Source: AC-37 sp034663685
Lineage (GTDB): Bacteria > Actinomycetota > Thermoleophilia > Solirubrobacterales > Thermoleophilaceae
Reading direction: 5' to 3'
NCBI GenBank assembly: GCA_034663685.1
Contig: JAXDJC010000135.1
Location: 1-17,920 of the forward strand
Length of the DNA stretch: 17,920 bases
Shown here: piece by piece, positions 1 to 6,455 of the stretch
Numbering within the stretch: the stretch's first letter is position 1
How the letters are laid out: every line of letters starts with the position of its first letter
Translations under genes and position numbers: made by a program
The notes under the pieces: model-generated
What the model saw: the letters and a program-made list of their open reading frames with translations, nothing else
Told to the model about the DNA's origin: nothing
Database searches by the model: none

Positions 1-1
1 G

Positions 2-676
2 GGGCCCGCTGGGCCCCGCGGCGCCACCGGCGCTCAGGGCGTGACCGGCGCTCAGGGCGTCACCGGCGCTCAGGGGCAGCCGGGAGCCACGGGCGCACAG
101 GGATCGACGGGCGCCACGGGCGCAACCGGGGCCACAGGTCCAGCCGGGCCGCAGGGCGCGACGGGCGTCACGGGCGCCACCGGCCCAGCCGGGCCGCAGG
201 GCAACACGGGCCCCGCGGGGGCCGCAGGGCCCGCCGGCGCCGCCGGCCCAGCCGGCCCCACGGGCAGCACGGGTGCGCAGGGCATTTCGGGGCCCACGGG
301 CGCGAAGGGCGCGACCGGCTCCACGGGCCCCCAGGGATCAACCGGCCCGCAGGGGTCGCAGGGTCCCACCGGCACCGAGGGCTGGGCGGTCGTCGCCTCG
401 GACGGGACGCTCGCCCGCGCCAGCAACGGAATCACCGTGGACCACCCGTCGGTCGGCGTCTACTACGTCGACGCGAATGCCGACGTAACGAACTGCGCCT
501 ACGTGGCCACCCTCGGCGACCCGGGCTCCGGCACGTTCCCGGTGGGCATCGTCAGCGTCAAGCAGCACGCTGGGTTCGCCAACCAGATCGAGGTGAACAC
601 CTGGGACGCCGACGACAGGAAGAACGACGGCGGAACCCTAAAGGACCGCGGTTTTCACGTCGCGGTCCACTGCTGA
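2..676 (+). CDS. Collagen-like surface protein, 5' end outside window
   Basis: The reading frame is open from the first bases of the window, so the true start and any signal peptide lie upstream; a GTG at 41 is in frame but inside the repeat and is not a credible start. About 125 residues of uninterrupted Gly-X-Y triplets (GAT, GAQ, GPA, GPQ types) are followed by a non-collagenous tail of about 97 residues starting at W-A-V-V near position 384. The tail carries the motif V-T-N-C-A-Y-V-A-T-L and ends in a Cys directly before the stop, and it clearly matches the tail of the next gene. Bacterial collagen-like proteins form triple-helical stalks that are usually exported and presented at the cell surface; the tail may act as trimerisation or binding head (inference). 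The triplets are rich in Thr, Ala, Pro and Gln and contain few charged residues, unlike the neighbour. Confidence 0.85.
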   Translation, partial: GPAGPRGATGAQGVTGAQGVTGAQGQPGATGAQGSTGATGATGATGPAGPQGATGVTGATGPAGPQGNTGPAGAAGPAGAAGPAGPTGSTGAQGISGPTGAKGATGSTGPQGSTGPQGSQGPTGTEGWAVVASDGTLARASNGITVDHPSVGVYYVDANADVTNCAYVATLGDPGSGTFPVGIVSVKQHAGFANQIEVNTWDADDRKNDGGTLKDRGFHVAVHC

Positions 677-703
677 AACGGTTGACGCCGTTTATGGCGT
701 CAA
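676..703 (+). promoter_or_regulatory. Two overlapping, mutually exclusive hairpins between the collagen genes
   Basis: AAACGG (676-681) pairs with CCGTTT (688-693), loop TTGACG. TTGACGCC (682-689) pairs with GGCGTCAA (696-703), loop GTTTAT. Both stems are perfect and share bases 682-693, so only one can form at a time. No T-run follows, so this is not a standard intrinsic terminator. It lies at the stop codon of the first collagen gene and 32 bases before the start of the second, where it could be a processing site, an attenuator or a protein operator. Confidence 0.5.
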
Positions 704-734
704 GGACGGGGCGTGAGCCTCCGATACACCCTGG

Positions 735-2303
735 ATGCTTCCCTGGACACGGTCCAGGTGGTTCCGCTTCGGAGTCACCGGTTTCTCCACCATTTTTGTT
801 GGGGTCGTCCTCGCGACCTCGCTCATGGCCGAGGGCAGCGCGCTCAAGCGCGCCGAGGTCCAGTACACGGGAGTCGACTGCAAGAAGAGCAAGGACTCGA
901 AGGGCAGGGCGCGGCCGGCCAAGGGCTGCAAGCGGAAGAAGCGCGTCGTGATCCCGATCAAGGACGGCGCCACGATCTCCAAGCAGGATCTCGAGCGCGC
1001 GCTGAACGAGATGCCGCGGCTGCAGGGTGCGCGCGGCGTCCCCGGGCTGCGCGGAGCCCGCGGCTCCGACGGCAAGCGCGGTCCGGCCGGCAGCCGCGGT
1101 CCCGCCGGCATCGGGCGCCCCGGCAAGCAGGGCACGGCCGGCGCCAAGGGCAAGGATGGTCAGAACGGGCAGAACGGCCAGGATGGCGCCGGCGGGCGCC
1201 AGGGTGCCGATGGCAAGCAGGGCGCCGCGGGCAGCAACGGCAAGGACGGCGCGCGGGGACAGACCGGCGCCCGCGGCGAGACCGGCGCCAAGGGCGACCC
1301 CGGTATCGAAGGCATTCAGGGCCTGCAGGGCATTCAGGGCCTGCAGGGTGAGAAGGGCGACCAGGGGCCGCAGGGCGCCACCGGGGCTCAGGGCGTCACC
1401 GGCGCGCAGGGTCCCCAGGGCGACCAGGGCATCCAGGGCATCCAGGGGATTCAGGGCGACCAGGGCATCCAGGGCATCCAGGGCATCCAGGGGCTTCAGG
1501 GCGACACAGGGGCGCAAGGACCGCAGGGCGACCAGGGCATCCAGGGACTTCAGGGGGTGACCGGCGCGCAGGGTCCGCAGGGCGACCAGGGCATCCAGGG
1601 CGACACCGGGGCCACCGGCGCGCAGGGCGTTACCGGCGCGCAGGGCCCGCAGGGCGACAAGGGCGACACCGGAGCGACCGGCTCGCAGGGCCCGCAGGGC
1701 GACACCGGAGCGACCGGCTCACAGGGCCCGCAGGGCGACAAGGGCGACACCGGGGCCACCGGCGCCCAGGGCGCCGTGGGAGCGACCGGGGCCACCGGGG
1801 TGCAGGGCGCCGCCGGGGTGACCGGCGCGACCGGGGCCGCCGGGCCGCAGGGCAACACCGGCGCCGCGGGCTCCACCGGACTCGTGGGCCCGACGGGCAC
1901 CCAGGGCCCGACCGGTTCCCAGGGGCCCACGGGCCCGCAGGGCACCCCCGGCTCAACCGGCCCGCAGGGCACCCCCGGCGCGACCGGCGCAACGGGCCCG
2001 GCCGCCGCCAAGCACTGGGCCGTGATCGCGGTGGACGGGAGCGTCGCCCGCTCGAGCGGCGGCGTGACCGCCAGCGGCCCGAGCGGCTTCACCTACCGCG
2101 TTGACTTCGGGACCGACGTGTCGAATTGCTCCTACATGGCGACGGTGGCCGACCCCGACGACAACTTCGGCGCGTTCGGCGTGGCGCGGCCGCGGCGCGC
2201 GAGCGACGACGTGAAGGACGTGATGGTCACGACCGCCGGGGACCAGGGCGGCGGAAACATCGGCCCGGTCAACCTCCCCTTCCACATCGCCGTCTTCTGC
2301 TGA
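735..2303 (+). CDS. Collagen-like surface protein with N-terminal export signal
   Basis: A 522-residue protein. Residues 1-35 have a basic start (R-S-R-W-F-R) and a hydrophobic stretch (G-F-S-T-I-F-V-G-V-V-L-A-T-S-L) that reads as signal peptide or membrane anchor. A Lys/Arg-rich segment of about 60 residues follows, then about 108 Gly-X-Y triplets (residues about 98-423) and a tail (about 424-522). The triplets are rich in GIQ, GLQ, GDQ, GPQ, GDT and GEK units and are more charged than those of the preceding paralogue. The tail shares W-A-V-x-A-x-D-G, V-S-N-C-S-Y-x-A-T and a final F-H-I-A-V-x-C with that paralogue, so the two genes are tandem duplicates that diverged in the stalk. The ATG at 735 has no clear Shine-Dalgarno sequence; it is chosen because the next ATG (825) would remove the hydrophobic segment. 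Expected on the cell surface, in adhesion or matrix (inference from family). Confidence 0.88.
   Translation: MLPWTRSRWFRFGVTGFSTIFVGVVLATSLMAEGSALKRAEVQYTGVDCKKSKDSKGRARPAKGCKRKKRVVIPIKDGATISKQDLERALNEMPRLQGARGVPGLRGARGSDGKRGPAGSRGPAGIGRPGKQGTAGAKGKDGQNGQNGQDGAGGRQGADGKQGAAGSNGKDGARGQTGARGETGAKGDPGIEGIQGLQGIQGLQGEKGDQGPQGATGAQGVTGAQGPQGDQGIQGIQGIQGDQGIQGIQGIQGLQGDTGAQGPQGDQGIQGLQGVTGAQGPQGDQGIQGDTGATGAQGVTGAQGPQGDKGDTGATGSQGPQGDTGATGSQGPQGDKGDTGATGAQGAVGATGATGVQGAAGVTGATGAAGPQGNTGAAGSTGLVGPTGTQGPTGSQGPTGPQGTPGSTGPQGTPGATGATGPAAAKHWAVIAVDGSVARSSGGVTASGPSGFTYRVDFGTDVSNCSYMATVADPDDNFGAFGVARPRRASDDVKDVMVTTAGDQGGGNIGPVNLPFHIAVFC
1311..1503 (+). repeat. Coding repeats of Gly-Ile/Leu-Gln triplets
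   Basis: GGCATTCAGGGCCTGCAG occurs twice head to tail (1311-1328 and 1329-1346), and nine-base GGCATCCAG units recur between 1428 and 1500. The repeat is in frame and encodes collagen triplets, so it is a coding repeat that could change length by slippage without a frameshift. It is not a CRISPR array: there are no unique spacers. Confidence 0.8.
1662..1733 (+). repeat. 36-base tandem duplication inside the collagen stalk
   Basis: Units 1662-1697 and 1698-1733 encode the same 12 residues (G-D-T-G-A-T-G-S-Q-G-P-Q) and differ at a single synonymous base (TCG versus TCA). Near identity points to a recent in-frame duplication of four triplets. Confidence 0.85.
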
Positions 2304-2307
2304 TCGA

Positions 2308-4455
2308 ATGATCACGATCGCCTCAGAGACGACCGGCCCTGCGCTGACCGAGAGGCCGCAGCCCCACCCCCGCTCGGTCCCACGCGGCATAGGCCTGTTC
2401 ATCGCCCTGCTCCGCGGGCTCGCCGCCGCGGTGACCCTGATCTACGCCGTCTGCCTGCTGTCGGGCATCGGCAGCAAGTGGTCCGAGAGCTCCATCGGTC
2501 ACTGGATCACCGCCGGCCTCCTCGTTACGTGCGCGTTCCTCTGCCTCGCGCGGTCGGTCCTCGTGGGCGCGCAGCGCTCGGCGTGGTTCGTGGCGGGCAT
2601 GTCGCTGGCGAGCTGGGCGGCCGGCGAGACCCTCTTCGCCCTGGGCCAGTCTGGAGCGACCTGGTCGACCGCCAACCTGCTCTCGCTGGGCTTCTACCCG
2701 CTCGCGTGCCTCTCGATGGCGCTGCTCCTGCGCGCGCAGCTGCGCTCGTTCTTCACGACACTGTGGCTCGACGGGCTGGCCGGCGCGCTGTCGGCCTCGG
2801 CGATCGTGGCGTCCTTCGTCTTCCCGCCCGTGCTCTCCAACACCCGCGGCAGCACCCTCGAGATCCTCGGCTCGATCAGCTATCCGCTGGCGGACCTCCT
2901 GGTGGTGGCGTTCGTGGTCTTCGCTCTGGCGATGGTCGGCTGGCGCCCGAGCGCGGCGCTCGGCGGCGTGGCGATCGCGTTCGTGCTGATCGCGGTCACC
3001 GACGCCTTCTCGCTCTGGTCGGCCGCCACCAGCAACACCACGCACAACGAGCTCGACTGGCTCTGGCCCGCCGCGGCGCTCGCGGTCGCCGAGGTGGGCT
3101 GGCGCACGACACCGATCTCCGCGCGGATCAGCGGCACGAGCCTGCGGCTGCTCATGTTCCCCGTGGTCGTCTCGCTCAGCGCACTCGGGCTCCTGCTGTC
3201 CGGCCTCGTGCACGAGCTGCACATGGCGGGCTACGAGCTGGCCACCTCGTCGCTGTTCCTGATCGTGGTCCGCCTGGCGCTGACCGTGCTCGAGAACCTC
3301 CAGATCGCCGACGCGAGCAAGCGCGAGGCGCTCACGGACGCGCTGACCAGCCTCGGCAACCGGCGCCGCCTGATGATCGACGTGGAGACCGCCCTCGAGC
3401 GCGAGGCGGGTCCGACCGTGCTCGTGCTCTACGACCTCGACGGCTTCAAGGGCTACAACGACACCTTCGGCCACCCCGCCGGCGACGCCCTGCTCAACCG
3501 GCTCGGCCGCGCGCTCGCCGCCGCGGTCGAGGACGCGGGCACCGCCTACCGTCCCGGCGGCGACGAGTTCTGCGCCCTGCTGCGCACCGAGGACGTGGAG
3601 CTCGACCAGAAGGTCGCCGACACGGTGGCCGCACTCTCCGAGCGCGGCCGCGGCTTCGCCGTCACCCCGTCGTACGGCTCGGTCGTGATCCCCGACGAGG
3701 CGCGCGACGTGACGCTCGCGCTCCAGCTCGCGGACAAGCGGCTCTACGAGCAGAAGGGCGACCGCCGCCGCACGCGCGACGGCGCCCAGGTGCGTGACGT
3801 GCTCATGCAGGCCCTGCGCGAGCGCCGGCCCGACCTCGACGAGCACATCGGCGGCGTGGCCTCGCTGGCGCACGCGGTGGCGCAGCGCTTCTCGCTCAAC
3901 TCCGAGCAGGTGGACGAGGTGACCAAGGCCGCGGAGCTGCACGACATCGGCAAGATGGCGGTGCCGGACGCGATCCTCGAGAAGCCCGCGTCGCTCGACG
4001 ACCGCGAGCGGGCGATGATCAAGCAGCACACCGTGGTGGGCGAGCGCATCCTCGCCGTGGCCCCGGCGCTGCGCAAGATCGGCAAGCTCGTCCGCTTCTC
4101 CCACGAGCGCTGGGACGGCACGGGCTACCCCGACCGACTCGCCGGTGAGGAGATCCCGCTGGGCGCCCGGATCATCGCGGTCTGCGACGCGTTCGACGCG
4201 ATGACCACCGACCGCCCCTACCAGCCGGCCGTGCCGCTCGACGAAGCGCTCAGCGAGCTGCGCCGCTGCGCCGGCTCGCAGTTCGACCCGCGCGTGGTCG
4301 AGGTCTTCTGCGAGGAGGCCGAGGCCGTGCTGCGCGACGTGGAGGACACTCCGATACCCGACCGGATCGAGTCGCCGGCCGACGACCTGGCGGAGATGGT
4401 CCTGCACGTTCCCGAGGACCGGCTCGACCCGGCCTCAGCCGAGCCGCGCGACTAG
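2308..4455 (+). CDS. Membrane GGDEF + HD-GYP cyclic-di-GMP protein
   Basis: A 715-residue protein. Roughly nine hydrophobic segments fill residues 28-330, followed by a short linker helix. The GGDEF domain (about 335-495) has the substrate and metal motif Y-D-L-D-G-F-K-G-Y-N-D and an intact G-G-D-E-F at 417-421, so diguanylate cyclase activity (two GTP to c-di-GMP) is expected. The product-inhibition site RxxD is absent: E-D-A-G stands in its place. The HD-GYP domain (about 500-690) keeps H-D-I-G-K (H545, D546) and the G-Y-P at 606-608 within H-E-R-W-D-G-T-G-Y-P, so c-di-GMP hydrolysis is also expected. Carrying both intact domains suggests a switchable enzyme whose direction depends on the membrane sensor; the signal is unknown. 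The ATG lies only 4 nt after the stop of the collagen gene with no separate ribosome site, so the two are probably translated from one mRNA. Confidence 0.93.
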   Translation: MITIASETTGPALTERPQPHPRSVPRGIGLFIALLRGLAAAVTLIYAVCLLSGIGSKWSESSIGHWITAGLLVTCAFLCLARSVLVGAQRSAWFVAGMSLASWAAGETLFALGQSGATWSTANLLSLGFYPLACLSMALLLRAQLRSFFTTLWLDGLAGALSASAIVASFVFPPVLSNTRGSTLEILGSISYPLADLLVVAFVVFALAMVGWRPSAALGGVAIAFVLIAVTDAFSLWSAATSNTTHNELDWLWPAAALAVAEVGWRTTPISARISGTSLRLLMFPVVVSLSALGLLLSGLVHELHMAGYELATSSLFLIVVRLALTVLENLQIADASKREALTDALTSLGNRRRLMIDVETALEREAGPTVLVLYDLDGFKGYNDTFGHPAGDALLNRLGRALAAAVEDAGTAYRPGGDEFCALLRTEDVELDQKVADTVAALSERGRGFAVTPSYGSVVIPDEARDVTLALQLADKRLYEQKGDRRRTRDGAQVRDVLMQALRERRPDLDEHIGGVASLAHAVAQRFSLNSEQVDEVTKAAELHDIGKMAVPDAILEKPASLDDRERAMIKQHTVVGERILAVAPALRKIGKLVRFSHERWDGTGYPDRLAGEEIPLGARIIAVCDAFDAMTTDRPYQPAVPLDEALSELRRCAGSQFDPRVVEVFCEEAEAVLRDVEDTPIPDRIESPADDLAEMVLHVPEDRLDPASAEPRD

Positions 4456-4489
4456 CGGGGGCGTCCGCCGGGGCGGTTACGGTCGGCCG

Positions 4490-4585
4490 ATGGTGGTCCA
4501 GGTTGGCGCCCTCGTGGCGTCGATTGCGGCGTTCGAGTTGGCCCTCGGCGTAGCGGTGGGCAGGCTGCTGCGCAACCGGCACTGA
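4490..4585 (+). CDS. Possible 31-residue membrane peptide
   Basis: ATG at 4490 opens a 31-codon frame ending TGA at 4583. Residues 2-24 are almost wholly hydrophobic (V-V-Q-V-G-A-L-V-A-S-I-A-A-F-E-L-A-L) and the end is basic (R-L-L-R-N-R-H), the layout of a single-span membrane peptide. Only a weak GGTCGG lies upstream. I do not recognise a family. It sits between the c-di-GMP gene and the ABC transporter promoter; a chance frame in GC-rich DNA is quite possible. Confidence 0.3.
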   Translation: MVVQVGALVASIAAFELALGVAVGRLLRNRH

Positions 4586-4612
4586 CGCCATCCGCACACC
4601 CCCGCGCCGCGT

Positions 4613-4625
4613 ATCACCCGGTGAT
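4613..4625. promoter_or_regulatory. 13-base perfect palindrome upstream of the ABC promoter
   Basis: ATCACC-C-GGTGAT is a perfect inverted repeat around one central base. It lies 20 bases upstream of the predicted -35 box, a position suited to an activator or a second operator. The centre is 50 bases from that of the second palindrome (4662-4676). Regulator unknown; none is encoded nearby. Confidence 0.45.
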
Positions 4626-4645
4626 GCGACGGCTCGAGCGCGAAC

Positions 4646-4673
4646 TTGCCGTGGCTTCGCACTTCACTAAGTA
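4646..4673 (+). promoter_or_regulatory. Predicted promoter of the ABC transporter operon
   Basis: TTGCCG (4646-4651), 16 bases, TAAGTA (4668-4673). The -10 area is a conspicuous AT-rich patch in GC-rich DNA. Transcription would begin near 4680, only a few bases before the GTG at 4686, so the mRNA would be nearly leaderless. Confidence 0.45.
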
Positions 4674-4676
4674 AAG
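4662..4676. promoter_or_regulatory. Palindromic operator overlapping the ABC promoter
   Basis: CTTCACTAAGTAAAG is a 15-base inverted repeat (CTT-ACT / AGT-AAG, six of seven pairs matching around a central A). It overlaps the predicted -10 box, the usual place for a repressor of MarR, TetR or PadR type controlling a drug exporter (inference). Confidence 0.4.
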
Positions 4677-4685
4677 TAGGGGCGA

Positions 4686-6455
4686 GTGAAGACCTTCGTC
4701 CGCCTGCTCGGCTTCCTCCGCCCCTACCGCCGCGGAGTGATCCTGTCCTTCGTGCTGGCGGCCGTGGCAATGGTCGCCGGGGTGCTGATCCCGTTCCTCG
4801 TGGGCCGCACGGTGGACCACATCCGCCACGGCGACACCAACCTGTGGCCGCTCGCGATCGCGATCGTCGGCGCCGGTCTTCTGCGGCTCGCGTTCAGCGT
4901 CGCACGCCGGCTGATCGCCGGGCGCGTGTCGCTCGGCGTGGAGTACGACCTGCGCAACCGCGTGTACTCGCACCTCCAGTCGCTCGAGGTGGCGTTCTTC
5001 GACCAGCAGCAGACCGGGCAGCTGATGTCGCGCTCCACCGTCGACCTCCAGGCGGTCCGCTTCTTCCTCGGCTACGGGCTCATCTTCATCGGCCAGTCGA
5101 TGGTCACGCTCGTGGTGGCGGCGGCGGTCATGCTGGCCACGAACGCCGGGCTGGCCGCGATCGCGCTGGCGCCGGCGCCGTTCGTGTTCTGGGCCGCGTA
5201 CCGCTACGGCGCGCGCAACCGCCCGGCCTCCCAGGAGGTGCAGCAGCGGATCGCCGAGCTGACCGCCGAGGCCGAGGAGAGCATCTCGGGCATCCGGCTG
5301 GTCAAGGCGTTCGCGCGCGAGGAGCGCCAGCTGGCGCGCTTCCAGCGCGCGGTCACACGGGTGTTCGACCAGTCGATGGTCTCCACGCGGCTGCGCGCGT
5401 TCTACAACCCGTTCATCGGCTTCCTCCCGCAACTCGGGCTGGCGGCGCTGCTGCTCGTGGGCGGCCGCCAGGCGATTAACGGGACGATCAGCGTGGGCGA
5501 GTTCGTGGCGTTCTACGGCTACACCCTGCTGCTGATCGGGCCGGTGCGCATGCTCGGCATCGCGCTCGGGATGGCCCAGCGCGCGGTGGCGTCGGGCGCG
5601 CGCGTGTTCGAGCTGCTCGACCGCAAGGCGCAGATGACCTCGCCGCCCGACGCCGCGCCGCTGCCGGCCGGCGACGGGCGGGTGGAGCTGCGCGGGGTGT
5701 CGTTCGCCTACGCGGACGGGCCGCCGGTGCTGAGCGACGTGGACCTCGACGTGCCGCCCGGGCGCACGATCGCGATCGTGGGGCCGACCGGCTCGGGCAA
5801 GACCACGCTGGTCGCGCTGCTGCCGCGCCTGTACGACCCGGACTCCGGCTCGGTCACGATCGACGGCATGGACCTGCGCGAGGTGGACCTCGAGTCGCTG
5901 CGCAGCCAGGTCGGGCTGGTCTCGGACGATCCGTTCCTCTTCTCGGCGTCGCTGCGCGAGAACATCGCGTACGCACGGCAGGACGCGACCGACCAGGAGG
6001 TCGAGGACGCGGCGCGCCGCGCCGGGATCCACGACTTCGTGGCGGGCCTGCCCGACGGCTACGAGACGCGCGTGGGCGAGCGCGGCATGACGCTGTCCGG
6101 CGGGCAGCGCCAGCGCGTGGCCATCGCCCGGGCGATCATCAAGGACCCGCGCATCCTGATCCTCGACGACGCCACCTCCAGCGTGGACGCCACCACCGAG
6201 GCCGAGATCAAGCGCGCGCTGCGCGAGCTGATGCGCAACCGCACCACGTTCGTGATCGCGCACCGCCTGTCCACGATCGCGCTGGCCGACGAGATCGTGG
6301 TGCTCGAGAGCGGCGCGATCGCCGCGCGCGGCACGCACGAGGAGCTGCTGGAGAGCTCGCCGCTCTACCACGAGATCGCCGAGCGCGGGCTGCCCGACAA
6401 GGTCTTCCTCACGCGCAAGCCGGTCGAGCCCGAGCAGGAGCTGGCGGGGCTTTGA
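4686..6455 (+). CDS. ABC exporter half-transporter, degenerate-site subunit
   Basis: A 589-residue fusion of a six-helix membrane domain (about 1-310) and an ATPase domain (about 335-575), the type I exporter (multidrug/lipid) layout. Seen motifs: Walker A G-P-T-G-S-G-K-T-T at 366-374, signature L-S-G-G-Q at 470-474, Walker B L-I-L-D-D ending at D494-D495, and the switch His in A-H-R-L-S-T-I at 526. The catalytic Glu after the Walker B Asp is replaced by Asp495, as in the degenerate subunit of heterodimeric exporters such as TM287/288 and BmrCD. Its partner is the next gene. The GTG at 4686 follows AGTAGGGGCGA; the frame upstream has no better start. Substrate cannot be told from sequence; drug, lipid or peptide export are all possible. 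Two palindromes and a promoter stand immediately upstream. Confidence 0.93.
   Translation: MKTFVRLLGFLRPYRRGVILSFVLAAVAMVAGVLIPFLVGRTVDHIRHGDTNLWPLAIAIVGAGLLRLAFSVARRLIAGRVSLGVEYDLRNRVYSHLQSLEVAFFDQQQTGQLMSRSTVDLQAVRFFLGYGLIFIGQSMVTLVVAAAVMLATNAGLAAIALAPAPFVFWAAYRYGARNRPASQEVQQRIAELTAEAEESISGIRLVKAFAREERQLARFQRAVTRVFDQSMVSTRLRAFYNPFIGFLPQLGLAALLLVGGRQAINGTISVGEFVAFYGYTLLLIGPVRMLGIALGMAQRAVASGARVFELLDRKAQMTSPPDAAPLPAGDGRVELRGVSFAYADGPPVLSDVDLDVPPGRTIAIVGPTGSGKTTLVALLPRLYDPDSGSVTIDGMDLREVDLESLRSQVGLVSDDPFLFSASLRENIAYARQDATDQEVEDAARRAGIHDFVAGLPDGYETRVGERGMTLSGGQRQRVAIARAIIKDPRILILDDATSSVDATTEAEIKRALRELMRNRTTFVIAHRLSTIALADEIVVLESGAIAARGTHEELLESSPLYHEIAERGLPDKVFLTRKPVEPEQELAGL

Noticed and set aside
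70..435. Pro/Val-rich frame opposite the collagen repeat, minus strand
   Set aside because: It is the mirror of Gly-X-Y codons; periodic GC-rich repeats keep all frames open. The same applies to the frames at 558-1517 and 1550-2092.
1311..1740. Regular short direct repeats, possible CRISPR array
   Set aside because: The repeats are in frame, encode collagen triplets and have no unique spacers.
2323..4407. Long open frame opposite the GGDEF/HD-GYP gene
   Set aside because: His/Arg/Glu-rich low-complexity translation with no domains; a shadow of high GC third positions. The same holds for minus-strand frames at 4614-6506 and 6365-7891 and plus-strand frames at 14486-15841 and 16099-17352.
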